Shown: in pieces, positions 55,428-63,949 of the stretch
How the letters are laid out: the number at the start of each line of letters is the position of its first letter
Position numbering within the stretch: the stretch's first letter is position 1
Assembly (NCBI GenBank): GCA_003539495.1
Contig: DPPB01000014.1
Coordinates: 1 to 64,000 of the forward strand
Length of the DNA stretch: 64,000 nt
Reading direction: 5' to 3'
DNA from: Oscillibacter sp.
GTDB lineage: Bacteria > Bacillota > Clostridia > Oscillospirales > Oscillospiraceae
The notes under the pieces: model-generated
What the model was told of the DNA's origin: nothing
The model's database searches: none
What the model saw: only the letters and a program-made list of their open reading frames with translations
Translations under genes and position numbers: made by a program

Positions 55428-55481
55428 ATAGTCTTTATAGCCCTTATGGCATTGCCCTGTGATCTAAAGCAGTGCCATACC

Positions 55482-57455
55482 TCACACAAAGGAGCAGAGG
55501 ATTCCGTTTTCCTTTGCGTAGTGCTCCACATAGGAATCCTGCCTACAAACAATGGTGCATTCTACTTTGGCGTCTCCGTCAGCGCCAAACACTTTTTCGC
55601 CCATAAAGCCAACTGTATCGGGGATGGAGATCGTTTTCAAGGCCATGCAGTCATAAAAAGCATGACGGTCAATGTGGATCGTTCCGGTGGGGACGATCAC
55701 CGATCTCAGCGCTCTGCAGTAGTTAAACGCATTTTTCCCGATGATCTTCAGCCTTGCGGGCAGCTTTAGCTGCTGCAGGTTCGGGCAGATGTAAAAAGCC
55801 TCCTGTCCGATGCTGTCCACGGTGTCCGGAATGCTGACCGCCGTGATCTGCCGCTGTCTGGAGAATGCAAAGGGCGCAACTCTGGTCACAACATGCCCCT
55901 GCACTGTCTCAGGAATATCCAGCTCCTTGCCGCTGCCGGAATAGCCGATCACCTCGGCAATGTCATCCTGGCGCAGGCGGAAGCGGAAGCCGTCCTGCGT
56001 GACTACGCGGCCTTCGTTGAACTGCTGCTCATTCTGGAAGCTGGTGCCAAACAGATGGTCCACCGTCTTGGCAAGTGCCGCCTTAAACTGTCCGCTTCTG
56101 AAAAACACCACGTCCTCGTGGCGAATGTGCTTCCGCAGCCATTTTTCGAGGACCTCCCGGTCATCGGTATGGATGACATTGGTGCAGCCGTCCTCCAGCA
56201 TTGCCTTATAGGTGCAGGCACTGTCCCCCGCAAAAAGCACTACCTGGTCCAGATGAAGCTTTGCCAGGTCATGGCCCAGCTTCTCGTGCATCTGCGGAGA
56301 CTCCTCCCCCAGCTTGTCGATGTGGCCGGTCACGAAAATCTTTCTGCCGCCGTTTTTGACCGCGATCTGCTCCAGAGTCTTCGCCGCACCCAGGATGGTC
56401 AGCGGCTCGGCGTTGAAGGTATCCACAAAGAGATGGTATCCGCCGACCTCCACAAAGTTCTGCCGCATCCCGCTGGGCCGGTAGGTCTCCAAAAATGCGG
56501 GGATCTTCTCCATGGGGACGTCCGCCAGACGTCCCACAGCGAGGGCAAAAAGCGCATTATAAACATTATGCTCGCCGTAGAGATTCAGATGGATCTCCAG
56601 TGTCCCCTCCTTGCTCACTGCGGTAAAGTGGGTGCCGTCCAGCTCCGTGCGAATGTTTTGGGCATAGTAATCCGCCCGGGGGTCACTCTTAGAGCAGGTG
56701 ACCACCCGATGCGTGTAGGCCGCCTTGCGCAACATATCGTCATCGTAATTGATAACCACCACACCGTCCGGCTGGGCATACCGCTCCAGGCTGGATTTAT
56801 CATAGAAGATATTTTCCTTGGTGTGATACAGATTCAGATGAGACTCGCCGATATTGGTCAGCACCACGATGTCCGGAGCGAGGAACTTCGCCGAGCTCTC
56901 CACATAACCCGGCTGCACGCCGCCCACCTCCTGTACCCAGTATTCATAGGACGGATCCACCTGCTGGACATTGCGCAGAATAGCGCCATGGCTGTTGGCC
57001 ATGGTGTGATGCGTGAAGGTGCGGTAAGAATTTGTCATTATGGCATTAATTAGGCTTGTGGTCGTCGTTTTTCCGACGCTGCCGGTGATGGCAATGCGCT
57101 TGGCGTGGCAGGGCTCCGCCCGCCACCGCTCAAAACAGGTCACACAGGCCTTGGGATCCTCCACCGTGATCACGTTGTCCTGGGGATAATCCTTCTTTAT
57201 CTCCGGGTCACAGAATACCGCTATTACATTCCTCTTCAGCGCCTCAGGAATGATTTCGGAGTGCGGATACCATCCCGCGCTGATGACCACATCATCGTCC
57301 GTGGCATACACAGATTGGGTCAGCACGCGCCGGCAGCTCCGGTTAGGGTCCATCCCCTCGGGCAGCACAGCCCCGATGACCTCCGCAATGGTCCCCAGCG
57401 TCAGATTTATCCGTTTTTCGCCGCTTTCCCAAACGCTCTTGTCTGTTGTCTTCAT
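55482..57455 (-). CDS. Mur-ligase-like enzyme fused to leucine-rich repeats
   Basis: A 657-residue two-part protein without a signal peptide. Residues 15-490 are a Mur ligase: a MurF-like N-terminal domain, P-loop ITGSVGKTTTTSLINAIM near residue 122, TNIGESHLNLY, GEHNVYNALFALAVG and DTFNAEPLTILGA. The C-terminal 150 residues are BspA-type LRR_5 repeats (ITAVSIPDTVDSIGQEAFYI, LRSVIVPTGTIHIDRHAFYD). Mur ligases add amino acids to UDP-MurNAc peptides in the cytoplasm, where LRR_5 modules are not expected. The substrate is unknown. A GTGGAGATGA precedes the ATG at some distance. Confidence 0.85.
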   Translation of the reverse strand: MKTTDKSVWESGEKRINLTLGTIAEVIGAVLPEGMDPNRSCRRVLTQSVYATDDDVVISAGWYPHSEIIPEALKRNVIAVFCDPEIKKDYPQDNVITVEDPKACVTCFERWRAEPCHAKRIAITGSVGKTTTTSLINAIMTNSYRTFTHHTMANSHGAILRNVQQVDPSYEYWVQEVGGVQPGYVESSAKFLAPDIVVLTNIGESHLNLYHTKENIFYDKSSLERYAQPDGVVVINYDDDMLRKAAYTHRVVTCSKSDPRADYYAQNIRTELDGTHFTAVSKEGTLEIHLNLYGEHNVYNALFALAVGRLADVPMEKIPAFLETYRPSGMRQNFVEVGGYHLFVDTFNAEPLTILGAAKTLEQIAVKNGGRKIFVTGHIDKLGEESPQMHEKLGHDLAKLHLDQVVLFAGDSACTYKAMLEDGCTNVIHTDDREVLEKWLRKHIRHEDVVFFRSGQFKAALAKTVDHLFGTSFQNEQQFNEGRVVTQDGFRFRLRQDDIAEVIGYSGSGKELDIPETVQGHVVTRVAPFAFSRQRQITAVSIPDTVDSIGQEAFYICPNLQQLKLPARLKIIGKNAFNYCRALRSVIVPTGTIHIDRHAFYDCMALKTISIPDTVGFMGEKVFGADGDAKVECTIVCRQDSYVEHYAKENGILCSFV

Positions 57456-57586
57456 CTTTCAGATCATCTCCACTCATTTGTTAAATTGTAGTCGTATTAT
57501 TTGGAAAATGCTATATCTGTATTCCTGTCCATCCGCGTGAAAACGCACATCCGCAGCCGTCCGACGTATCACTGCCGCAAGCGACT

Positions 57587-57847
57587 TTAAAAAGGGCCGG
57601 AATCCGTCAGCAGTTCGTCGCATGTCACACCCAAAACCTTAGCGATCACCTTCAGCTCTATATCCGTCACAAACCGCTGTCTGCACTCTATACGCTGGAT
57701 TGCATTTTTGTCCACATCCAGGCCCGCACGCTGCAGCATATCCGCAAACGCCCGTTGGGAGGGGTGTCCCTCCATCTTTTTCCGTAATTTCCTTATCCTT
57801 GCCCCGCAAATGTTATTCAATCCGTCAGCGGCTTTGTTTTTATACAC
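57587..57847 (-). CDS. Small XRE-family regulator
   Basis: An 86-residue helix-turn-helix protein. SQRAFADMLQRAGLDVDKNAIQRIE is the DNA-binding core, and TDIELKVIAKVLGVTCDELL is the dimerising end. A TGACATT-type operator overlaps its promoter, so autoregulation is likely. It lies between the Mur-LRR gene (same strand, 130 bases downstream) and the spore protein (divergent). Confidence 0.85.
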   Translation of the reverse strand: MYKNKAADGLNNICGARIRKLRKKMEGHPSQRAFADMLQRAGLDVDKNAIQRIECRQRFVTDIELKVIAKVLGVTCDELLTDSGPF

Positions 57848-57896
57848 TTTGCAACGCTCCCGATATTATTTGACATTTTTATTATACGGTAAAGCC

Positions 57897-57926
57897 ATTA
57901 TACAAATGACATTTACAGAATGTCAG
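57897..57926 (-). promoter_or_regulatory. Promoter with palindromic operator of the small XRE gene
   Basis: Leftward CTGACA (57926-57921), 18-base spacer, TATAAT (57902-57897). The palindrome TGACATTTACAGAATGTCA (57907-57925, 7-bp arms) covers the spacer and -35. A third TGACATT half-site is at about 57870. The 57927-58154 stretch upstream of the spore gene shows no other clear feature. Confidence 0.6.
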
Positions 57927-58154
57927 ATAAGGCCGCGCAATAAAAAATTTGATCTTTTCGCACATCGCAGGCTCCAATTAAAAAGCCAGTATGGGCGGTG
58001 CCCTATATAGCATGTGCATAATTAAGCAAAAGCTACATAAAGGGGCACTTTTTTCCAGCAGAAAAAACGCATAATCGGTACTTATTCGCCCAAACTATGC
58101 TTGCGATACCCAAACAGGCGAAAGCCGAGTACCCAAAGAAAGGAGATCGTGACT

Positions 58155-58352
58155 ATGTCCAGTAAGAATACCAACAAGCTGAACGTGCCCCAGGCTCGTG
58201 CCGCTATGGATAAGTTCAAGATGGAAGCTGCCAACGAGGTTGGCGTCAACCTGAAGGACGGCTACAACGGCGACCTGACCTCTCGTGAGGCCGGCAGCGT
58301 AGGCGGCCAGATGGTCAAGAAGATGATCGAGTCCTACGAGAAGAATCTGTAA
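58155..58352 (+). CDS. Small acid-soluble spore protein, alpha/beta type
   Basis: A 65-residue spore DNA-binding protein. VPQARAAMDKFKMEAANEVG carries the GPR-protease region, and DLTSREAGSVGGQMVKKMIE is the conserved DNA-binding half. These proteins coat DNA in the forespore and confer UV resistance. The start at 58155 follows AAAGGAGATC; 18 upstream codons in the frame are rejected. A sigma-G promoter is expected, but I could not place one confidently. It proves that the organism is a spore former. Confidence 0.95.
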   Translation: MSSKNTNKLNVPQARAAMDKFKMEAANEVGVNLKDGYNGDLTSREAGSVGGQMVKKMIESYEKNL

Positions 58353-58368
58353 TCCCGCAGGAACGCAT

Positions 58369-58407
58369 AAGAGCGCTTTGGAGCACATGCTCCAAAGCGC
58401 TCTTTTC
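58369..58407 (+). terminator. Terminator after the spore protein gene
   Basis: A 17-bp perfect stem (58369-58385 with 58388-58404) with a very short loop, followed by TTCC. The U tract is short. Confidence 0.75.
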
Positions 58408-58493
58408 CACGTTCTATATTCGCTCCACATTAATCAATGCAAATGTGATGGGATTTGTATGGAAATGTCGTTTTATCACCTTCTCAATATCAA

Positions 58494-58540
58494 AAGCACT
58501 ACCAGCAAAGCAGCACATAGTTGCTTTGCTGGTAGTGCTT
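58494..58540 (-). terminator. Long hairpin, terminator of the aldo/keto reductase gene
   Basis: A 19-bp perfect stem (58494-58512 with 58522-58540) with 9-base loop, followed leftward by TTTTG. It lies 70 bases past the reductase stop. The stem is longer than usual for a terminator. Nothing else is seen in 58408-58610. Confidence 0.7.
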
Positions 58541-58610
58541 CCATTCTTTCGTCTTGTTATCTCATTTTTGCGTTGTGTTTGCGGTAACTGCAAAGTCTTA
58601 GTTTTATAGG

Positions 58611-59561
58611 CTAAAGCATAGAGCGTTCCCACGGCCCGCGGGTATCTATTTTCACCTTGGCGGCAGCTTGCTCAAGAGTTTTACAATCCGCTTCGGTGAG
58701 TTTGACCATCGCCGCTCCCGCTATCTCCCCTATTTGTTCGGGTTTCGTTGCGCCGATGATGGGGATCGCTCCCTTGGCAATGGCCCAGGCTATCCCGATT
58801 TGCGGAACGCCCGCGTTATACTTTTCCGCAACTTCTTTCATGGCATCTGTTAGCAGCTCGAGCTGCAGCAAATACGGATTATATACTTGTCCGCGCCGGC
58901 TGTCGGCAGGCATCGGATGCCCCGCATTATATTTTCCGCTGAGCGCTCCCTGCTCTAAAACCATGTAGGCAAAGAAGTCGATCCCACGGTTCCGGCAATA
59001 CTCCAGAACACCTTCCTCCTCCGACGCGCGGCATAGAAGGCTGAAGTGGTTCTGCACCGCACTGAGCGGTATGTTTTCCTGCGAAAGTATTTCCTCCGCA
59101 CGCTTGATTTGCGCAAGATTGTGATTGGAGACCCCCACACGCTTTACCTTTCCGCTTTTGACCAGCGGGATCAGGCACGGCGTCCAGCGCTCCACATCCG
59201 AAGAATTGTGTATCCAGTAAATGTCGATATAGTCCGTTTGCAGCCGCCGCAAGCTTTCTTCGCACATATCTCTCATGGGGTCTTCCGTGTTTTTGGCAAG
59301 ACGGGGCGTAAATTTTGTGGAAAAGCTCAGCTTATCTCTGGGGTATGCTTTTGCGAGATAGCCTACGATCTCCTCCGATGCGCCCATGGCATAGGCGGCA
59401 GCAGTGTCCCACAGGCGCAGGCCGTGGTCCATGGCCGCCTCAAAAACAGGCTTCAGTTCTTCTGCTTCCAGGTGATTGCCAAATACCTGATCCCCGCCGG
59501 AGGTCCCGATCCCCCAGGACCAGGTTCCCAGTGCAATGGAGGGATACTTTTTATCGTTCAA
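58611..59561 (-). CDS. Aldo/keto reductase
   Basis: A 316-residue NAD(P)H-dependent oxidoreductase of the AKR fold. The catalytic tetrad residues lie in LWDTAAAYAMG (Asp, Tyr), KFTPRL (Lys) and YWIHNS (His). The C-terminal cofactor segment is IPIIGATKPEQIGE. The substrate is unknown. The frame opens with TTG at 59606, but the TTG at 59561 (LNDKKYPSIALGTW) is preceded by GGGAGGAG at the correct distance and is preferred. Non-ATG start. Downstream of the aminotransferase on the same strand. Confidence 0.88.
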   Translation of the reverse strand: MNDKKYPSIALGTWSWGIGTSGGDQVFGNHLEAEELKPVFEAAMDHGLRLWDTAAAYAMGASEEIVGYLAKAYPRDKLSFSTKFTPRLAKNTEDPMRDMCEESLRRLQTDYIDIYWIHNSSDVERWTPCLIPLVKSGKVKRVGVSNHNLAQIKRAEEILSQENIPLSAVQNHFSLLCRASEEEGVLEYCRNRGIDFFAYMVLEQGALSGKYNAGHPMPADSRRGQVYNPYLLQLELLTDAMKEVAEKYNAGVPQIGIAWAIAKGAIPIIGATKPEQIGEIAGAAMVKLTEADCKTLEQAAAKVKIDTRGPWERSML

Positions 59562-59607
59562 TACTGTCTCCTCCCGTCCTATGATTTGTCGGATTCTGAT
59601 GGTCAAT

Positions 59608-60672
59608 TTATCTCTGTTGATCCACCTGATGGAGTATCCTCACTACAGGCTGCATATTCTCTTGATTTGGCACGCGCAAACGAACGCAGTTGGATCCCAT
59701 GCCGTAAAAACTTCGTCCCGATACAATCCCGAGCCCCGCCCGTGCGAAAGCCTCCGCAAGCTCAAAATCCGGCCGCTTATGCTGCAGCAGTAAAATGGGA
59801 ACACATATATCCGTATGTGCAATTCGTAAATTCTCAAATGTTTGGCTCAGCAGTATCGTTTTCTGCTGTTTGACCCGCTCCCGTAGCTGCGGCAAAAAGG
59901 CTTCGTCCTGCAAAACCTCCTGGGCAAGTTTTCTGGCGGGTACACTTCCGTCATAGGGTGTAGTCAGCTTTTTCATCTGCCGGATTACATAGGGCTGTGC
60001 CACAAGATACCCCAAACGAAGACCCGCCAATCCAAACGCCTTAGAAAAACTCCGTGTAACAATCAGGTTGTTGTATTTATTTACAAGTGTAATGGCCGAA
60101 GCTGTCCGGGGCATATAGTCACCATAGGCTTCATCCACAAATACACATACGCTTTTCTTTTCTGCGGCCTGCACGATGGCTTCCAGTTGCTCCATCGGTA
60201 TCACCTGTCCAGTAGGATTGTTGGGGTTATCCAAATAAACCAGCGTGTCATCGGAGGAAAGCTCCCTTAAAAGTCCCCGCGCGTCAAAGCAGTAGTTATC
60301 GCCCGTTTTGGCTCCCCGATACTGGCCGCCGCAAAACAGCACATCCGAGCAGTAGGATGAATACTGAGGTGTATATCCCAAGACTCTGCTGCCGGGCCCG
60401 ACCAGCAGCTTGTTTACCAAATACAAAAGCTGCTGTGACCCGTTCCCCAAAAGAACTTCTGTTGGTGACAGGTCCGCCTCGTTCCTCCACCAGTGGCAGA
60501 TCTCCTTCTGCAGCGCAAGGCCGCAAGGATACTCTGCCAGCTCCGGTGCGCAGGCAGAAGGCCGCAGAATATCGTTAATGCCGTCCGAGCAGTCGATGGT
60601 TATAGCCGATGCCTCTTCGTGTGCGTAGGTCTTTTTTTCGGTGCTGATTACAGATTTTTTTATCTTGATCAT
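59608..60672 (-). CDS. PLP-dependent aminotransferase, HisC/CobD-like
   Basis: A 354-residue class I/II aminotransferase. The PLP-binding Lys lies in RSFSKAFGLAGLRLGY near residue 215. LDNPNNPTGQVIP near residue 150 and FVDEAYGDY (Asp) near 185 are conserved. It groups in general with histidinol-phosphate aminotransferases, but no his gene is nearby, so the substrate is open. AAAGGGACAG precedes the start. It may be co-transcribed with the aldo/keto reductase, two bases downstream of which the frame ends. Confidence 0.85.
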   Translation of the reverse strand: MIKIKKSVISTEKKTYAHEEASAITIDCSDGINDILRPSACAPELAEYPCGLALQKEICHWWRNEADLSPTEVLLGNGSQQLLYLVNKLLVGPGSRVLGYTPQYSSYCSDVLFCGGQYRGAKTGDNYCFDARGLLRELSSDDTLVYLDNPNNPTGQVIPMEQLEAIVQAAEKKSVCVFVDEAYGDYMPRTASAITLVNKYNNLIVTRSFSKAFGLAGLRLGYLVAQPYVIRQMKKLTTPYDGSVPARKLAQEVLQDEAFLPQLRERVKQQKTILLSQTFENLRIAHTDICVPILLLQHKRPDFELAEAFARAGLGIVSGRSFYGMGSNCVRLRVPNQENMQPVVRILHQVDQQR

Positions 60673-60685
60673 GATCTGTCCCTTT

Positions 60686-60725
60686 CAAAAATACCCGCCA
60701 CAGCAGGCTGTAGCGGGTATTTTTT
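60686..60725 (-). terminator. Terminator of the PreA/DUF6282/cupin/aldolase operon
   Basis: A stem of about 16 bp with one mismatch (60687-60703 with 60708-60725), followed leftward by TTTTTG, between the aldolase and aminotransferase genes. Confidence 0.85.
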
Positions 60726-60735
60726 GCAGTATGGC

Positions 60736-61500
60736 TTACTTCTTCAATTCAGCTGTCATTGCCTGATAGCCTTTGCGCATAAAAGCAAGGTCGGAGGCCA
60801 GGGCAATATAGGAAGCGCCCAGCTCCATGTATTTCTGTGCCGCTTCGGGCGTCCCTACAAAAATGCCGAAGGACTTGCCCTTGGAATTGCATACATCAAT
60901 GACTTTGTGAACGGCCTTCTGAACATCCTCGTGGCCCGGGTCGCCGGGGTGGCCCAGAGATTGGCTGATGTCCATAGGGCCAATGAACAGCACATCAATA
61001 TCCTCCAGCGCGCACAGCTCCTCCACACGGGCCGCAGCATCCTTGTTTTCAATGTGGACCACATTGATCAGCCCGTCATTGGAATCCTGCATATACTGGA
61101 ATTTTTCCTTTGTGCCGTAGCCCGCCGAGCGCTGGGCAAAGGACAGGCCCCGTACGCCCCGGGGCGCATACTTGGTGAAGGACACGGCCTCCCGTATCTC
61201 CTCTACCGTAGACAGGCCTGGGATCTGCACGCCGCTAGCGCCTACATCCAGCGCCTTCAAAATGTGCGGCTCCGCGCCCTCTGGCACCCGGACAATGGTA
61301 GGCAGGCCCACGCTGTCTGCCGCACGAATCATATCCAGCAGCAGCATCTGGTCACAGGGTGCGTGTTCCGTGTCAATGATGGCAAAGTCCATGCCCGCAA
61401 GGCCAAGCACCTCCAAGGCCGTGGGATCGGCCAGCTTGACAAAAGTGCCGATCTGGGTCTGACGGCTGCGCAGCTTTTCCTTCAGTTCCCGGGCGATCAT
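60736..61500 (-). CDS. HpcH/HpaI-family aldolase
   Basis: A 254-residue class II pyruvate-type aldolase. VKLADPTALEVLGLAGMDFAIIDTEHAP (short pieces: DFAIIDTEH) begins the barrel. VHIENKDAAARVEE has the metal-binding Glu, and FIGPMDISQSLG the Asp. Family members cleave 4-hydroxy-2-oxo acids such as 2,4-dihydroxyhept-2-ene-1,7-dioate. The ATG overlaps the cupin stop by 4 bases. It is the last gene of the operon. Confidence 0.88.
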   Translation of the reverse strand: MIARELKEKLRSRQTQIGTFVKLADPTALEVLGLAGMDFAIIDTEHAPCDQMLLLDMIRAADSVGLPTIVRVPEGAEPHILKALDVGASGVQIPGLSTVEEIREAVSFTKYAPRGVRGLSFAQRSAGYGTKEKFQYMQDSNDGLINVVHIENKDAAARVEELCALEDIDVLFIGPMDISQSLGHPGDPGHEDVQKAVHKVIDVCNSKGKSFGIFVGTPEAAQKYMELGASYIALASDLAFMRKGYQAMTAELKK

Positions 61501-61832
61501 TTTACATACTCCTCCCGTTTGGGGGTGAATATATCGAAGTTAACCAGCACCTCGTCGCCAACTACCTCGGCATAGTGCATCAGATTAGGAGGAATGACCA
61601 ACATACCGCCGGGAGTCAGGCGGAATACCTGATCCTCGATGTGGTAGTCGCACACGCCGGAAGCGATATAGGCGATCTGCTCATAGGGGTGCTTATGGGG
61701 TCGGGGCTCATGATGGGGCTGCAGCTCGTTCATAGCAAAGGTCGCGCCCTCTCCGGTAAAGGCCTTGCGGCGCACGCCGGGACGAACATCGGTCCAGCGC
61801 AGGTCTGCCCAATTTGCACAGTTATAAATCAT
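61497..61832 (-). CDS. Cupin-domain protein
   Basis: A 111-residue single-cupin protein. HHEPRPHKHPYEQIAYIASG holds the metal ligands (H-H-x-x-x-x-H-x-H, E/Q), and the second motif is PGGMLVIPPNLMHYAEV. It may be an isomerase or dioxygenase-like accessory of the operon. The ATG at 61832 follows GGAGG at the right spacing; the frame's six upstream codons are rejected because they include this site. Confidence 0.82.
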   Translation of the reverse strand: MIYNCANWADLRWTDVRPGVRRKAFTGEGATFAMNELQPHHEPRPHKHPYEQIAYIASGVCDYHIEDQVFRLTPGGMLVIPPNLMHYAEVVGDEVLVNFDIFTPKREEYVK

Positions 61833-61850
61833 TGTAGTTTCCTCCGTCAT

Positions 61851-62726
61851 TTATCGTTCTTCCATACCCAGCAGCCAAGCGGGGTTGTGATAGGTCATAG
61901 CTTCCATCTGTTCATCCGTTAAGCTGCAGGCCTCCTGCAGCATCCCGATGAAGCGGGTCAGCCCGGTCACGGGGCTGCCGTTGCCGTTTTGGCCATAGTC
62001 GGAGTCCAGGACGATCTTGTCCATACCCACAGCAGCCACGATATTCCGGGCCTCCTCGATCTCATGGGTGTGGAACTTGGAATCCGGCACAAAAGCAACG
62101 GCGTTCAGCTCGATATAAGCGCCCAGCTTGCTCCAGGCCACCATATCCTCGATGGATGCGCCGATCATATAGTGGGGATGGTTGGCCAGAATACGCTTGA
62201 TGCCCCGCTCCACCGCAGCTTGAATGAGGGCGTCAATTTCGTCCCGGCTGCCGTGGCCGGTGGCCAGGATCACATCCGGTTTCTGTGCCAGGTAGTCCAG
62301 CACCTGCAGCACCTCCGGCTTCAGGCTTCCGTCCTCATTGAGGTACATAATGGTGTTTTCTGCCACGGTCATGCCCTTGCTGGAGGGAAATGCCAGGCCC
62401 TTACCGGAATGCATGATCTTGTGACGCAGAGAAGACACCGTGGGCATCCACACCAGCTTGGCACCCAGCGCACAGGCGGCGTCCACCGCCTTGAGGTTGA
62501 TGCCGCCCACAGAGTTATTCAGCGCAATACCGCCGAATACCTTGCATTTTCCGTTCCCCAGGTGCTTCTCGCAAATCTGAGCGGACATCATGGTAGGTGC
62601 GTAGTGGTCCTTAATAACAATGGCAGAATATCCAGCCTGTTGGGCCTCCTGCAGCATCTCCGCTGCATCCACCGCCCGGGGCATCACCGACGGGCCTGCA
62701 TGCACATGCAAATCAATGATTCTCAT
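61851..62726 (-). CDS. DUF6282-family amidohydrolase-like protein
   Basis: A 291-residue TIM-barrel metal-dependent hydrolase. IIDLHVHAGPS is the HxH motif at the N-terminus. Further ligand candidates are VIKDHYAP, ATGHGSRDEID, ANHPHYM and LDSDYGQNG. Substrate is unknown, and ring opening of a cyclic amide is an attractive guess given the dehydrogenase neighbour. It is 20 bases after that gene and 18 before the cupin. Confidence 0.82.
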   Translation of the reverse strand: MRIIDLHVHAGPSVMPRAVDAAEMLQEAQQAGYSAIVIKDHYAPTMMSAQICEKHLGNGKCKVFGGIALNNSVGGINLKAVDAACALGAKLVWMPTVSSLRHKIMHSGKGLAFPSSKGMTVAENTIMYLNEDGSLKPEVLQVLDYLAQKPDVILATGHGSRDEIDALIQAAVERGIKRILANHPHYMIGASIEDMVAWSKLGAYIELNAVAFVPDSKFHTHEIEEARNIVAAVGMDKIVLDSDYGQNGNGSPVTGLTRFIGMLQEACSLTDEQMEAMTYHNPAWLLGMEER

Positions 62727-62746
62727 AGCTTGCCTCCTGATTTGAA

Positions 62747-63949
62747 TTATGATATTTCCTCAATAGATACCGCCTGCTTCGGGCAGCTATGTAGGCACAG
62801 CCCGCATCCGCTGCAAGCTGTGTCATCGTGCAGTACGCCCGCTTCTATCGGCTTCATGCCGCCGAAATAGCAGGTGCGCAGGCAGGGCCGCTCCTCGCAA
62901 TCTCGGCACAGTTCTGTCTGCACTGTCACCTGCCGCCGAGGCAGGCTGCCCAGGTTCTGATAGGTCACAATGTGGTCCGCCGTGCGGCCAACCACTTGGT
63001 TGTATTCCTCCATGCCCTTGGCGTGAACCAGTGCATCCAGCTCCTCAACCAGTGCGGAAGCATATTCCGGCCCCCGCAGCATCATGCTGGAGCCCACCTC
63101 GACCAGTGAAGCGCCACAGCACATATAGTCATATACATCCCGGGCGGTGTCTGCGCCGTTGCCGCCGAGAATGGTCATCTCCGGCACAGCCCGGCGGGCC
63201 CGGGCTACATTGGCCAGCGACACCGGCTTCATCCACGGCCCACCCAATGCGGCCCAGCCGCCTAAAACCGGTTCGTCCGTCTCGGGATCGACCATCAGGC
63301 CCTGGAATCGGTGCATCACCGTCACCGCGGAAATACCCTCCTCGTACAGCGCCTTGGTGATCTCCGCCACGCTGGACACCTGGGGCGTCAGCTTCACGAT
63401 CACCGGGATGCTCACCGCTCGGCGCACCGCACCGGCGATCTGACGACACAGTTCCGGCGATTGTCCAATGAGAAAGCCCAGCTTTCCCTTGGATGCCTCG
63501 CCGTGAGGATTGCCAAAATTCAGCTCAATAGCCGGGAAGCCCAGCTGCTCCATTTGGCGGGCATAGCTGACCCAGTTTTCCACATTGCTGGCAGCGATGC
63601 TGCCAATGACCACCACGCCGTTTTCTATTCCGATGGCCAGCAGCTCCGGTGCTTTCCGGCCGAAAGCCTCCATAGACAGCATGGAGCCGCCCCGGGAGAA
63701 AAAGTAATACTGGTCAGGATAACCCTCACCCCGCACCGGCCTTTGGTACATGTCAGCAATGTGGATGCGCGCAATTCCCGCATCCTGCAAGGCCGGTGCG
63801 TCGGTCACGGACTTGGTGATGATAGCCCCCACGCCGCTCTCGGCAAAGGCGCGAAACTGCTCCGCCGTGCGGGCAATGTCAGTGGAGGCCACCACAATAG
63901 GATTCTTAAAGTGCAGGCCTAACACCTGCACACCGTTTTTTAGGGACAT
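62747..63949 (-). CDS. Dihydroorotate/dihydropyrimidine dehydrogenase-like FeS oxidoreductase
   Basis: A 400-residue FMN/FeS enzyme. Residues 1-320 are a DHOD-like barrel (LHFKNPIVVASTDIART, AIELNFGNPHGEASKG, VIVKLTPQV, MTILGGNGADTARD). Residues 345-400 hold two ferredoxin-type sites, CRDCEERPCLRTC and CSGCGLCLHSC with P. This resembles PreA, the electron-input half of dihydropyrimidine dehydrogenase. No PreT partner is in the window; it could be beyond 64 kb. The start at 63949 follows AAGGAGACTTAC. Confidence 0.85.
   Translation of the reverse strand: MSLKNGVQVLGLHFKNPIVVASTDIARTAEQFRAFAESGVGAIITKSVTDAPALQDAGIARIHIADMYQRPVRGEGYPDQYYFFSRGGSMLSMEAFGRKAPELLAIGIENGVVVIGSIAASNVENWVSYARQMEQLGFPAIELNFGNPHGEASKGKLGFLIGQSPELCRQIAGAVRRAVSIPVIVKLTPQVSSVAEITKALYEEGISAVTVMHRFQGLMVDPETDEPVLGGWAALGGPWMKPVSLANVARARRAVPEMTILGGNGADTARDVYDYMCCGASLVEVGSSMMLRGPEYASALVEELDALVHAKGMEEYNQVVGRTADHIVTYQNLGSLPRRQVTVQTELCRDCEERPCLRTCYFGGMKPIEAGVLHDDTACSGCGLCLHSCPKQAVSIEEIS

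Noticed and set aside
58414..58632. 72-codon frame near the aldo/keto reductase
   Set aside because: Runs through the 19-bp hairpin terminator; composition and lack of a binding site argue against it.
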